Shown: in pieces, positions 40,001 to 54,200 of the stretch
How the letters are laid out: each line of letters starts with the position of its first letter
Position numbering within the stretch: the stretch's first letter is position 1
From: Monarcha castaneiventris obscurior
Taxonomy: Eukaryota > Chordata > Aves > Passeriformes > Monarchidae
Direction: 5' to 3'
DNA: 64,000 bases
Assembly: GCA_026261815.1 (NCBI GenBank)
Contig: JAMPIT010000890.1
Coordinates: 8,524,001-8,588,000 of the forward strand
Made by a program: the position numbers and the translations under genes
The notes under the pieces: model-generated
Seen by the model: the letters and a program-made list of their open reading frames with translations, nothing else
Told to the model about the DNA's origin: nothing
The model's database searches: none

Positions 40001-42015
40001 GGTGTCCTGGGTAATGTTCCAAATAGTTTAATAACCTATTTGTAACAGAATTATTTTGTATTCAGAATCATGGCTGTCAAATTGCTCTGCACTCTGTCAT
40101 TAGCACAGTGTTTGATACAACAAAACTAAGAGCAATAAACTTTTCCTAAAATTCAGTGCAACTTTGCAACTAATAGTAACTATTTGGGTTCAGTGGGCTT
40201 TTGCTCATGGAGAAAATTCAAACGAGTATCTCTCTTACCCCCACAGGTGTTGTGAGCAAATTGTTCCTTCATCTGTTTTTCCATTGAGAGATGCTCTTTA
40301 CTGCAATGCTTTTCCAGAGTTGGGTGGACACGGGAAGGTCCAGTGTGAAATCAGATCTCGTATGGACATGGCTTGAGACAGACACAGTGCTTCTTTAGAC
40401 TTGTGTTTGTTTTATGAGATTCCCTGGTGCATATTACTTTGCTGGCTTTTTAATATGCTTTTCAACATAAAGGTTCTTGTCTGTATAATGGCACTTTTCT
40501 TCTTAACTCAGAAAAGTGAGCTGCCTTGTGCTGAGATTTGTCTGTTCTGGTAGTTCTTCCTGATTCCAAGGTGATGTTGCAGAGGTTATGTAGGAGATGT
40601 TTCAAATCCACCCCATATCCAGAGATTGCGAAGAGGGTGAGAGGAAGATGGTGTTTCCTAATATAGATGTGCTAAAATTTTTGTTAGCTTTCACAGAGTC
40701 TTGAAAAATGGTCTGTAGAATTAAAATACGGGATCACATTAAAATAACTGCATCATCCCTATTTTCAGTGGGTTACATAGTGCAATGGAGAGGGAAAGAA
40801 TGAAGCTTCCCTCACTGCTATATCAAAGTCGTTTTGATGCTTCTCCAAACCAAAGGCACTTGCTTTTGTGTAAGATATTGTTTCTTCTCCCAGGATGAGC
40901 ATTGCCAAGAGATAATTTTCTGAGAGACACAGACATTGTACTATACACACCTATTTCCACTAACTGTGTCAATTAATGCTTCATTAGTTTAGTGCTTTAG
41001 AAATCTAGAGGTCTTTAGATGGTTGTAATTTCTCTCTAATGATGCTCATATTGCAGTTTCTTACGAATTTGCAAGTATTGCTTCAGTCTTCGAAATGCCT
41101 TCAATGCTGCCATAGATTTTAGTTGTAAATGGAGCTGTCAGATTCACTTGTTCATTTGACATTGGTCTCTCTTCCTTTAGCAATGCTAAATCCACAAGAA
41201 ATTTGTAAGTTCTTTAACCTCCATGGGACTAGAAAAGCAATGATCTCCTTCCTGGGTGAGAGTTTGATTTACTCTTTTTTTTAGAGAGTTAAGGGTAGTT
41301 GTGCTCATGCTGCAAGCTTTCATTTGGCAATGAAGACTTGCCTTTTGCTGCAGAGATAGGACTTCTTGAACATATTTCACCCAATAACTTCTTTCTCTTC
41401 CCAGTTGTCTTCATTATCTTCATTACCTGTGGTGGCTAAGTGCTTTATTCTGAGTGTCTAGTGTGAATCTGTCCAACTAAAATTATGGCCATTGGACTTA
41501 ACATGCATCAGTGGACCAGTTAGATTCTCTAAAATTAGTCATAAAATACTTCAAAGCCAGATTTTCATGATGCTTAGGCACCTAACAGTGCACATAAACA
41601 CCAGGGAGTATTTTCAGCACCACAGGAGAAGAGTGGTGTTTTGCCACCTGTGCAATCAATAGGTGTGAAGTGCCTAAGACCTCTTCTTTTCATGCAGGAT
41701 TTAAAGCCACAGTAGGAAAAAAAGTTGCAAATGAAGTAGAGCACTTAACTGCAGCCTTCCTATGCAAGAAATATGGTCTCTGCAGAGATTATCAATTGAA
41801 ATTATTTAAATCTCTGGGTGTAAAACTGCATTTAGCTTCACTTGGCTCTTGATGTCCCCAGCTTCCTGTGAAAGTAACAGAAGATAAGTAGGAAGATTTT
41901 CAGTTTACTGAGACAGAATACCTGTCCTCAAGTAACTGAAATAGTATTTCATTTCATTTATGGCTTAAACCCTTATTTATTAACTTTATGTTTTGGAGGT
42001 TTTATTGCTGGCATT

Positions 42016-42095
42016 ATGGAATATTTTAGGTTGGAAGGGTGGTTGTCACGTCCTACCACCTGCTTCAAGCAGGGCTCACTTCAACATTTTGACAT
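42016..42095 (-). mobile_element. Short CR1 LINE 3' fragment
   Basis: The plus strand reads TTTTAGGTTGGAAGGGTGG, then a degenerate ACCACCTGCTTCAAGCAGGG, which matches the reverse complement of a CR1 3' end. It is short and diverged, so its borders are approximate. Confidence 0.6.
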
Positions 42096-43934
42096 TCTTT
42101 ATGTTCATTTCTTGTTCACCTCTGGGAAGTGTCTGGCTCTGCATTCTGCATACCCTGCCTTCCATGCATAGAGGAATATTAAACAAGCAAGTAGATATAA
42201 CATGGAATAATCCTCAGCTTAGAGTGATCAGACAATTCTTTGATCTAAACAGAAACTGAATGCTACAGTGTTTATACTAATATCACAAATGGCTTGAAGT
42301 TAGCAGGTTGAGAGTGTTCACTTGCTGTATTCCCCATGTTCTTCCTCTTAAAAGCATCTGTTGCCAGACTCTGTCAGGTGTGAGACACAGGAGATGGGGG
42401 GCCTCTGATCTGACTACTTTTAGCACTTTTCATGTTCCCAAATGTGCATGATGGAATGATGCAAATGGCATCAAGAAGTTGGGTTGTCCTCTGCCCCCAC
42501 CCTGTCACCCATGGCCAAAATTTCTTGTTGAAATGTGGAAATTAGCCCAGTTGATTAAGAATGTCTCTGGTTTCAGGCCTTCAGCTAAGAATATTTCCTG
42601 CAGAAGAGAAAGTGGTTTTTTACAAATAGTGAAAAGGAGAGAGGGAAATCTACAGTCCTTTATGCCTAGCTAGTAAAAATTGTAAAAAAGTTTCACTGTA
42701 ATGTAGTTAAAGAAGTGTAATTCTACTATTATTATTTGTACTTCCTTCATCATTCACCACAGTTCTTCATAGGGGACAGAGTAAGTCTAGAGCAGAGAAC
42801 CCAGGAGGAAGAAAATGGCCACATTAGCAAAAAGTATTAGCTATTTGTATTTTAAAAAGTAGCATTAGAAACACTATACAGGATTAGTAAAAGTTATTAA
42901 GATCTTGCCTTAGCAGATTTATTGGGATGTGTTTTCATTTTGTAATCAGCCTTTGTCAGCTAATGTCAGCTGATGGGATTTTTTTCCACAGTCCTTACAA
43001 AGAAGCACATGTTTTCATGGGATCTAGTTAAACTGCAGGGCACTCTTCTCAGAGCAGTTTCCATGCACACATCTTCCACCAGCAGTTGAGTCGGTCTCCC
43101 CAAGAAACTGAACGCTGGAATAAAAAGACTCCTAACAACTAGACAAGGTGCATAAGGCTAGAGGTGGCTGGTGAAGGATGTGCTTTCAGCTATCAATAAT
43201 AAGGAAAAAAAAATTTTTAATTAAAATATAAAAGTTCAGCTGTCCAGAAGCCAGAGTATACGTTCAAGCTCTTTGAAACCTCAGAGCAGAGCTCAGAAAC
43301 CACTGGCAGAGATCAGAATTTCAGTGTGTTGCCAACAGCTGTGGACAGGCAGACATTTCTCCATATACTTCCATTGAATCCAGTGAAGTGTGAGCCTCAC
43401 CTGAGAACTGAGCTTGTGCTGCTGGGGCTGATGGAGTGGGAGAGAGCTTGGTCCAGGCAGGCCATGGATGTTGTGGCCCTCCCTGCCTTGTCACCAGCCA
43501 ACAGTGGCAGCTGATGAAATGGCTTTTGGTGTGTGATGGGCAGGCTGGAGCGGGAGCATCCTGGTATGAGGTATCTGTGGCAGATGAAATGGGAACAACC
43601 ATCATCTGATAGCCTGGGGTGAAGAGCCCTTGTTATCCCCAAGGGTTACAGAGCCAAGTGAGTTCAAAACACTCTCACCACCGAGTGGCAAACATAGAAC
43701 AATGGGATTTCTTTCTTTAGGTGAACTTTGTGAGATTATTAAAGAACTCCAGTTAGCAGTAGAATGTTCAGAGGGAGTAAAAAAACCTATGAGAATATGC
43801 TGCATAATAAGATTAAAATAAATATTTGCTGTAACTTCTCCCTGAAGACTGCTAAATATTTTATATTGAAGGACTTAACAAGCATATCATGTTTTGACCA
43901 TCCATGTTTCTAACTAATATGCTCCAAGGTTCTA

Positions 43935-43948
43935 AAATATATATATAT
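43935..43948. repeat. Short (AT)n tract
   Basis: About seven AT units, surrounded by unique sequence without a gene. Confidence 0.7.
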
Positions 43949-46900
43949 CCTGAGATTTCTGCCTACTGCTTTGTTGTTGCACTATGCTAGCAGTCATCTG
44001 TTCCCTCATGGCCAAACAAATATGCACTGAACTGTGATAGTCCAGCTAATTTTGATGCCGTGTCAGTATTGATTAATTCATTCAGCGTGCTGCCTGCCTG
44101 AGCGTGCACAGCTTGGGTTGTGATTTGAGGTGCATTTGGACACAGCATCAGATAATTCCGATGTCATCTATGGCCAAGGGGACAATATGGTGAGTGTCTC
44201 AGGGGTCACATTAAGGAACAGTCTGTGCTGGCATGCAAGCCTGTGAGACATGATGGGAAAAATGGACTGAGCCCTCAACTCAATGAGTGTTAGCAACTTC
44301 TGGTAGTGTGTTTCTGTCTTGCTTGTTTATCAAAACTTTGTAAGTCATGGTAGAATTTGGTTCTTTTAGGTCTCAGACTAGAAGTGGATACATTTAAATA
44401 GAACATAAAATTTCTGTAGAGGAAAACGTTGTGAAGACCGGGTTAATGTTACCTATGTGGATTGTATAAGTACAATAATACTGGGAGAAAAATGTTCTCA
44501 GGAAACATGCCTTTGGTATCTTGGTTTGAAATTTTCAGGTCTTGAATTAAAGTCCAGTGCCTCAAGCTTTGATTCTAGTGGCATGCATTCAGAAGTGGAA
44601 ACCAAATATGCTAGTTATTTGCCAGTTCTTCCCCACCAAAAAGAAGGCTGGGCTGTGCATGAACACTCCATAGAAAAATTTGTAGAACATCAGGTAATCC
44701 CTCACGTTTGGTAATCCCTGCCCAAGCCATGCAGAGAGCACTCGAGCTGGAACACAAGATGGCTTGTTTTTCAGCCGGGCTGATATTTGGGGTTGGATTT
44801 TTACTTTTTTTCTTTTATGCTCTGACAAAAAAATGTGTCTTTTATCACTGATTTCAGCAGTGAAGCTGAAGATGTACAGAGAAAGCAATGTCACTGTGCT
44901 TTCCAGAAAAGGCTTTATGTTTTAAGGTTCTTTTAGTCAGTCTCCAGAGAGATGAAAATATTGCCTTAGAGATGTCTGTAACTGGCAGACAGATATTAGA
45001 ACTTAAATTCTTTTCAGTTTCATGGATTGCTACTGATTGCTATGTTATTCTCAGGAGCATCATTTTAATATAATATCCTTAACTAAGAAAACATCGGAAT
45101 TATTAATACCCGCTTATACTGATTCATTAGTTTGGATATATAAAAATCTGAGTATGCTTACTTTAAGTATCTAGCTGATTCATTCTTTTATTGAGAACTC
45201 AATGAGGTTTTGATGGTTTTCTCTTTGGATTTTTTGGGGGGGATTTCGAGGTTTTTTCTACCATCCCCAGCCATGCCTCATTAGATCACTTGCAAGAAGC
45301 TTAAGCACAGATATTAAGGGCCTGAAAGAAAGCACCTCATCAAAGCAGGGGTTGTGCTAAACATGAGATCTTAAGGATACAAATGAGTCCTGAAATCCAG
45401 TGCTTTTTTTTCAACTGGCTGGAAGCCCAGAAGCAAATTGCTGGAATGGAATCAGCTAGATACGTACTTCATTGTAGGAAGAAATCCTTGAGGTTTGCCC
45501 AAAATTTAATGACAACAGTCTGGATGAACACTTGCCTTGGTCTGGAGCAGATGCCTGACTTTGATACTTGTCCTGTTAGACACAGGCAGTTCATGTTCTT
45601 GATTGCTTTTGGATGGACTGCATTGAAGTCCCATGCATTGAAGTCCATTTGCTAAACTAATTTTCATTTTGATTAAATACACGCTGTAAATGTGTGTTTG
45701 AGCGCTCCTGGCTTTGGCCTGTGAGCTGACTGGAACGAGTGTGGAAGAGGGCTGTCACCCAGAGGCTGATCAGGAAAGCAACTTTTCCATGTGTGGATGA
45801 TCACGGCTTGACTTAACTTTCTGAGGGCCGAATTAATCTGACCTTGCTGCACGGTGTTGGAACACAGTACTGTCAGCCAGCTTGGCTATTATTTGTTGTT
45901 TATTAGTTTATTGTTATTAGTGGTTGTTGTTTTGTAAAATATCTGAGGATCACTAGTTCTAATGTAGTCTCTACCCAACAGCGACCTTCTGTTTGCTGCT
46001 TCAAGAGTTTCTACATACAAGATATTCCATTAAGCCCCAAATTTTGTTGTAATTTCAAACCAGACGGTGCTTCATACTGAAATTACCTGGATTACACAGA
46101 CTATCAGTGAAATTATAAGGAACTTGGCAAGTACTATCTGCTAGCTGGCACAGCCACATTTCTCCCATCTCATCTAACATACCTAAGTGTTGTTCAGTAT
46201 TTTTCTGTAAAATCTTCAGGTGTAGCAGTATAGACAAGTTTTTTTGTACATTGTGAATCTGCATTGTGAATCCATGGAGCAGTTCAACACGGGGAGGCTG
46301 CTATGTTGCTAATTTATTTCCTTGTTAGTGCACATTAATCCCCTGTGTAAGCAAGCCCTTCCTTAAGCTCATTTCAGTGTAAATCATTTCCACAAGATGA
46401 GCTTGCACCCATGAGCAAAACCAGAGGGTAAATAAAGCTTTGGATAATCTTATATCCACCTTATGCCAATCATACAACCATTTCAGTCCATTAGTTTCTA
46501 CCCCTACATATTGAAGGGGACCTGCCCTTGCCCTCCTTTTTTAACGACATTTTTTTGTCTTCTGCATTAATTAAGTAATTTTGTCTTCTTTATTAATCTT
46601 ACCATCTGAAAAGAAGAAACAGATGGCTCTAATTACTTAGGCATCGTTTTGTCACTAAAAATGAAATTGCAAAAGCTTTCCTAGAATGACTTTCCTCATC
46701 TGTTTCAAGTTTTCCATCTTTATTTTGGGAGAAATAGACCAAGTTTATTTTTATATCTGGTGCCTGCTTCCTTTGCCAGCTAGGTGGGGAACAACTGTTA
46801 ATTGTTTACCCTCCATTTGCCTGTGGATCTGTTAGCTGCCTTGCCAGGAAAGCCCTCCAAGCAGCCAAGTAGGTGACAGTGTTTTGATGTTGTAGTCACT

Positions 46901-48549
46901 TCATATACAAGGATAAGGCCACATCATAATTTATGTGAGTTGTCAGGTCCTCCAACAGCTCATGGAGTCAAAATGCAAATGATTGTAGCATCAATTCAGA
47001 AGGAGTCAGAGTGAGCACAGGGTTGGCAAGTACGTCAGAAGCTGGCCCTGCTGCAATCACTGGCATCTCCGTGGGCTGCTTATTTCCATTTGGGTTTTTG
47101 ACTTAAACAATCAGGTCATGCTGGATGGTGCTTTTGAAATGTTCACTCAGGAAATGGATGTGTCTTCAGCAGAGTGCTCAGGATTCTGTCCCAGGACCAA
47201 AATACAGAGGGAGGCAAAGTCAGTCCAAGGGAAAAATGGAGAGGTGAACTCATCTCATGTAAGCACTTGAAAACTTGATTCATCCATTAAATATTCAATA
47301 CATTAATTGAATAAAATGTAATGCCTTCCTTAATTATCATTATGTTAAATCACATCTTTAAAGAGAAGGAGCAAGACTGAGGCTTATACAGAACAGGCTT
47401 TTCACTCTACAATGCATGGCTGTGATGATACTGAGCACCCATAAATACAATTGAGAGAGGTGTGTTGAATCCAGGTCAGCTGTACATCATCATAGCAATG
47501 TGAAACAGCAGAAGGGGAACTTCTCCCAACATGTCTTTTGATTTTTTAAGTTTTTTCAGTTGCACTCTCAAGGAGTCTGAGTTTGCAGTTAATAAAATAA
47601 AAGTGATCAGACTGAAGTATAAAGTCCAAGTATAACTACACAGTGTATTCTAGCAGTTAGCGGTGATGTGAGATGGATACAAAATCTGTGCTTTACTAAG
47701 TCTAAAAGGCAGGACCTTCCCCATAGTACAAACTAATCTTTTGCTGATTCGTGGCAGCTGTCATTGACCGTACATTATTTTGGTGCCAGGAGAGGCTAAC
47801 ACTGACAGAGCAAAGTAAGACTCATCAATGTCTATAGTGAATGCAACCTGCTGTACGTAGCTGCTGTCCTGCTTACCAAGTTATCTGGAAAAATTTTCAA
47901 TAGTTATTTGAGTTTTCTTTGCTTAGAAACACTCATAGCAACTTGGAATATTCTCCTGTGATTTAATTTTATTCTTATTAGCTGTGGGAAATTAAAAGTA
48001 CAAAAATATGCGTAGAGTAGTAACAGCTTCTGAGAAAATCTGCAAAACCCAGCTTCTCCTTAAAGCTCATCACTAAGCTTGTAATTTTTTTCATATTTCT
48101 AGTCCTCATCTTTATAAACTAAAATATTTACATTGGCAAGCATTTAGCTTGTTAATTCAAATTGCTAAAAGGCCAGCTTCTCACAGCTGACACTAGAAAA
48201 AGAGGAAAAGCCTAAATTTAATGAAAATCCCAAAACATTGATGATAGTGCTACTTGTCTCCATCTGGATGTTATGTTATATGGAGAATGAGTCTGTATTA
48301 CAAAAATAGCATTTGTTCACCAGAGTAGATTTTAAGTTCTCAGCCTTAAGAATATTTAAAACTTTAAATTTAAAAGTTTTCTATTTTGAAAATATGCCAA
48401 ACTGGTGAAATACGTTATGTGAGTAAAATGAGGTATACACTCTCCTTGATTAGCCTACAGCTATTTGTACTGGTTTAGCCTGTTTTGTTTAGAAAATTTC
48501 CATCAGTTTAATGAAATTATTTTTTATCCAAGTTGAGGTTTTCTGTTGA

Positions 48550-48573
48550 AATATATATATACACACACACACA
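48550..48573. repeat. (AT)n(AC)n microsatellite
   Basis: A short ATATAT run passing straight into ACACAC. Confidence 0.85.
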
Positions 48574-51097
48574 AATAGATATGAACATTTTTCTACTCAG
48601 ATTCAAATGACAGTGTTATAAATGGCTTCTGGTCTTTGTCAGCTTGCCCCATTTCATACAGCTTGGATGCCTGCCACATCCTGCTCTCTCAGGGTAACAC
48701 CAGCAGAGAAAATGAGTAGCTGTCTTTCCATTCAGATCTGAGAGTTATCTAACTGCTATTAACTTTGCAGCAGAAGTGGTGGTGTTTCATGGACTCCCCT
48801 GGAGGCAAGATCCAAAGCCTGTGTAATCTAAACATCCCTCACTTTAGCTTCTCACAGAGATTGAAGGCTCTGTGTAATCCCTGGTATTTATTGCCTTCCA
48901 GATTGCACTCTGCAAGCATCAATAGTTTATATTTCATCCAGTATTGCCAGCACACTGTAAGCTGAGTTTACAGATAGGTCATGTGAGACATTTTTCAGCT
49001 TTTGACATAGCTCACCACCCGCAAATGAGTAAATGAGGCCAAAATGTCCAAGTCAGCTTCTCTTCAGCAGAGAGATAAGGCGAGACACCTTTGGGTGTGA
49101 AATTCATAGTCCATATCTCAAATGAATTTCTGCAACAGTGAATTCCCATATGTTGAAGTGAAGCGTAATTCGTATGACAGGCAAGTACTACTTGCCCTGA
49201 ATTACATTTATATAATAGAGCTCTATAAAATAAACCTCTAGGCAGGGGCAAATCCTTGGCATGCCTAACAGATAAGCTGGAAAGGAAGAAAAAAACGAAC
49301 CCTTTTCCTTCTCCCCAGTTTAGCTTCTTAGAAATGTGGCAGGGCTATGATTCAGTGCACACACTGCTAAGGTTATTGGGTTTGAGAGAGGAGGAAAGGA
49401 GTTTAACATGGTTAATTTGCATGCCCAGGCAGCCCTGTTCTGGGAGCATGGTTCTGGCTCTGCCTGATGCCACCAAACAGCCACGGCTGCTTTCTTTGCT
49501 GGGCCACCTCTCCGTGCTCTGCCTGCTCTTACACGGCCTCTCACACCTCTCTCAAGGGTAAATGCTACACACAGTGACATTTTTTATTGCTGCCTAAGCA
49601 CTGGAAATAAGTGTCACAGCCCCCTGGTGCAACCAGCACCAGCAGATGCTCTCTTCCATGTCTTCCTACTTTTACAGTGATGTGATCTCCGGTGAAGTGA
49701 CATATTGGAGTAGCCGTCCTGCCAAGGGTAGAGTCTGTCAGATGACTGAGAAGGCTTGAAAGCACCTTCCTGCTTTGAAGCCATAGCTTTTTACTACATC
49801 ACTTCAGTCCGGGGAGCTTTGCTCTCAGCATTTCCACCACAGACCCGTAGCTTTGTGGGCACTCAGGGTGTGCAGTGCACTTCACCATGCCCTCTCTATT
49901 GCCAAATGCAGCCTCCCCAGGGAGTGCCCCAGGGGCATCACAGAGTTGTGGGGATAATGCCCACAGCTAAGACTGTTGTACAGGCAGGGAGCTGTACACT
50001 GTGCACTTCATAGATGAGTGAGGAATACGAGGTAGAAAGGAGAAGCAGCAGGATGGGAGTTGAGGAGCAAGCAACGGGAAAGAAAGGGTGTACTCATCAT
50101 TTTAAAAATGGCTGCTTAAATGTGGTTATCGTCACACAGTTATCATATTAACCTGTTCTGTCACCCAGCTGCTCTCCCACAGGCCAAAATCAGCCTTATC
50201 CCACACTCCACACGTTGCTGAGCTGTGCAGTGGAGAAAGGGGGTGAAGTGAAGCAGGTACCCAGCTGTGACAAGGTGCCATACCTTTGACTCACATCTCC
50301 AGGTCTGATTGTGAGTGTGCGACTTAGCTGCCTGTGAGTTGGTAAATAAGGATTTCCATGAGGCAATTTGGACTCTTCTGGTTGCTAATGCTAATGTGAG
50401 CTGAGTGGATTAGCTGTAGGCTGCCTTTCTGCTGAATGTAGCCAGTGATAAATCTGAATTTGATAAAAAAAAAATATTAAAAAAAAAATACAGAGGGAGC
50501 CTATTCATGTGCTGAAGATCCAGGGCAGTAAGAGAGGTGTCAAGACTATTTAATGTATGTTTCCTTACACAGGCAGTGTTACTGCTGTTGTTATACCTCT
50601 CATCCCCTCTCTTTTGCGTGGGGAATTCCCAGGTTTTGTACACTCTAAGTTAGTGGATAGTGAACCTGGGGAGATGCAGGGGATTTAATGTGTGCAAGTG
50701 TGGGATTTGATATCATTGTTCCTAATAAAACCAAATTGACAGGTTATTTCTTGCCATCAGTCTGTGTCGTCAGCCAGCTCTGAGCCCCAAAGTGCAGCAG
50801 TTACCCAGAGCGAGGCTCATGCTTGAACTTCTTTGCCTTTTTCACATCATCATTGTAACTTCCTTAGTTGTCATTTCCAGTCTGCTTTCGCTGTTGCTCT
50901 TTTCTTAAGAGAAATGTCTGCTGTCAAAATTATGAAAGTTACTCGAGGGAAGCTTGATTACAGTGGAGATGAAAAGAACTCAGAGGTGTTTGATTTGCAC
51001 GAACCACGGAAGTGAATGCCAACAGGATGAGCATGTGTTCCCCAGACTAAGGGTCCCAAATGGGCTAAGCTTTCCTTTTCCTCTGTTTTCCATTCAG

Positions 51098-51240
51098 GGT
51101 CTGAACATGAGTACCCAGCCACACACTGTGACCAAGGAAGAGATCCCTGGCCATGTTCTTTACACCGTAGGAACGTGTGTGCTCATTATTGGCTCCATCG
51201 GCATCATTGGAAACCTCCTGGTCCTCTATGCATTTTACAG
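51098..51240 (+). CDS. OPN4X: OPN4X exon: extracellular N-terminus and helix 1
   Basis: A long pyrimidine tract ending in CAG at 51097 precedes the exon, and the donor GTACAA follows at 51241. The exon encodes a short hydrophilic N-terminus, then helix 1 with the G-x-x-G-N pattern (G32, G35, N36). It ends in phase 2 (AG), completed by the C at 52971 to give serine 45. The ATG at 51107 has A at -3 and gives 15 residues before the conserved HVLYTVG segment, a reasonable length for this family. The frame is also open upstream past 50969, where another in-frame ATG lies, but the strong acceptor argues that upstream bases are intron. If so, a further 5' exon, coding or untranslated, exists. Reading through the donor would add six residues and a stop. 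Confidence 0.92.
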
Positions 51241-54200
51241 GTACAAAAATTCCTTTTGTGATTAATCTGAGTGGCCTTGAGTTTCACCTGTGCCTGTGTG
51301 CAGATTTCTGGGTTGCTTTCCTCTTGGATTAAATCTAATGGCAACAAATGTGGTGGGAAAGAGGGGAGAAGGCTACCGTACACACGCAGTCACACATCCA
51401 TGTGCATCATTGACAACCTCAGTGTAAATTCTTCATGTTTTAAGGAATCAAATAACATGAGAAAATAATACCTTGTTCTATAAACAATTTCCAATTGGAA
51501 GTTTAAAGTATGGTTAAATACTTCTAATGATAGAAACCACAGTCTTGCAGCTGCAGACTTCTTCACTTACCCTGTAGCAATTGCAGAAATACTTGACAAA
51601 CACTGACACTCTTCCCAGAAGCCCAGATGTCCTGAAAGGACCAAGAAAGCATGGAATGAGCTCATGCCACCAGTGTATTTCCTGCTTCAGGCAGATCATA
51701 GGATTTCTGTCAGTTTGTGTGCTCTCTTGGCAGAGTAATAGACAGCCAAAGCTACTGCAGCTAGAGTATGCAAAAACCTCTTGGAATAAAGAAAAATCTG
51801 CCCTCTGTCCCACACCATGAGGCTGGATTTCAAAACGTTCCTCATTCACTGCTTGCTGTCAATATGCATGGTGATGCAGCGGGGCCTTACAATGCTAGAG
51901 ACACCAGTGGAGTTATGAAGCAAGCATTAGTTTCCTATTCTCAAATGTTTAAGACAAATAAATTAGTTATTTTGAATAACTGGCTTCTAATATGATTTAG
52001 AGAAATTTAATTCCCTGCAACTGTAGACACCTTAAAGATTTTTTTAAATGCAGCACAAGCTCTGTATTTGTCTTGAAATGTGTGTGGTTTAGCTGGTGTA
52101 ATAAAAGCATTAAATTGCCAAAGTAGCAAAATCTGCACAGGCAGATGAGCCCCTGGGAAGGTGTGAACCCTGTACTCTCTCTCACCCTGTTTTTCCAGGC
52201 AGTTACGAGACCCAAGAATTTGTTAGAATTGCAGCAGAACTGAGATGGCTTTCTCACTTTCTTTTTCAGTATTTGTTTATCAGCATGAGGAAAGAAATTC
52301 ATGTTAGCTGCAAATAGTGATATTGCAAAGTACATCAGAAAGGCCTCAGTTGTTTTCCTTGGATAAGATTTGCTTGCAGACTTCTGCTGCTTTCACACTC
52401 CTCGCTGTGGCATTTAATGTTGCCTGTTCATCTGCAACTGAAAGCTTTCATTCCCTCTTATGAGATGTATATAAGCAAAAGCACTTCCTCCAAATCTCTG
52501 TGTATGCTCTGCTTGTGCTGTAGCATTTTGCAAAGGGTCATTTAGTTAGCAGTGTGTCAAGCACTTCAGGTCAACTGTGTCAACACAACCCCTCAGGTCA
52601 GCAGTTTTTAAAGCACCACCAGAAGCAGATCCTTTGGCTCTGTAACTTTCTTCAGATCTTCCTCATGTGCAATGCAAGCCCCAGTCAATATTACAGCACT
52701 CCTAGGGAGCTGCTCCTCTGAACAAATCCATATTTATCAAGACAGCTGAAACTCTCCTTAGCTCGAAGAGGAAACAATCTATTTTATTGCTCCTGATCTT
52801 TTCAATTATTTTGAAATGACTACAGCTGACTGACTGGTGATTAGCAATTGATTCACTGTGAGTAACCATCGATTCCAACCTGGACAGTATTTGTTTATGC
52901 TAGTAAACAAAGTTATAAAGTAACTTTCCACTTTGTCTTTTTAAAATTATGTATTTCTCATGTTTTTAAGCAACAAGAAGCTGAGGACTCCCCAAAACTA
53001 CTTTATAATGAATTTAGCTGTGAGTGACTTCCTGATGTCGGCTTCTCAGTCACCCATGTGCTTTGTCAACAGCTTGCACAGAGAATGGATACTTGGAGAC
53101 ATAGGTACTTTCCAACACTGATTCCTACCTTGCCAGCTTTACGCTGCCTGCAGCCTGTTTTAGCCACAGCAGCCTTAGCTTGTGCCACAAATCTCTTGAG
53201 TCATGGCCCTAGACACCATCAGTAATGTGTCACATATTTTGTATTACAGCTGTGATTCTTTTATCTTACATATTTTGGAAAGGAAGGAGTCAACATCAGC
53301 ATGTAATCATGTTACCCTTTAGCTTCTAAGGCAGGTGTTATTGCTGAAAATAAGTAAAAAAGTTTTAATAAGTTGTAAATAGTTTTTCGGTATCATTTTG
53401 AGGTCTAGTTACTACTTTTATTTGGAAATGTATGTTGATATCCATTGGCATGCTTCTAGGAATCTCCTATTTAATTAAGATATTTAAATAACAATAGGCA
53501 TTTGAGGACTCAGCAAATTTAAGCTCCTTTCTTTCCAACTGCAAGAAAGAAAAGGTGATCCATGCTGAAATAATACCTGAAATGTGGGTAGAACAAGGAC
53601 GTCATAAGGCTCAATGCTCTGTTTGGGACTCCTCATCACATCATGGATGAAAACTTGCATCCACTAGTGGATGTACAATGGTGGAGCAAGCCCAGAGACC
53701 ATGTACTGTTCAGCAGCACAGAAGGGACTCTTCTTTAGTTTGCAGATATTTTTAGTCTTGCTCGTCCCCTTAGATAAAATCAGTGCAAATTATCATGCTG
53801 TCACAAATGAAGCACTTGGTTTGGGTTGAGTGGGATTTGGTCCTTAGTTGCAGGTTACTTATAAAGACTTTAGAAGTCGGCTTTAAGGTTGGATTTGGTG
53901 TTTTTGCTGCCTGTCATTCCGAGTGGGCTCTTGTTTATTACCACATGGGGCAATGCAAGATTTCAAAGAGGAGATGATCTTTCCACACAGGTTTCTCCAT
54001 TAAATTCAGTGTAACTTTACAAGTTTCCATCTGGTAGTGCAGTGCCTGAATGCAGAGGGGGTTAAAAGGTCTGTTTCATGTAAAAAAAAGTCAGTTCTTT
54101 TAAAAAGTACTGCCATTAAATATAGGAGTTGGAGCTATGTTTTACAGCTGGCCTCTTAGTCACCAAATTTAAACAACTTTACATTTTTAAGCCACATAAA

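Larger units (their letters stand above)
37011..51097. other. Non-coding, upstream of the recognised OPN4X exons
   Basis: A CR1 scrap lies at 42.0 kb and two short AT-type microsatellites at 43.9 and 48.55 kb. The first exon and promoter of OPN4X probably lie somewhere in or before this stretch but could not be fixed. A small frame at 49448-49557 ends at a donor-like site, but is out of phase with the next opsin exon. Confidence 0.6.

Noticed and set aside
44457..44714. Frame of 85 codons with an internal donor-like GTAATC
   Set aside because: There is no clear acceptor, no recognised domain, and the donor is weak.
49448..49557. Signal-peptide-like frame ending at a GTAAAT donor, considered as OPN4X exon 1
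   Set aside because: The hydrophobic stretch SLLGHLSVLCLLLHG is suggestive, but joining it to 51098 gives the wrong phase for melanopsin, and opsins lack a cleaved signal peptide.
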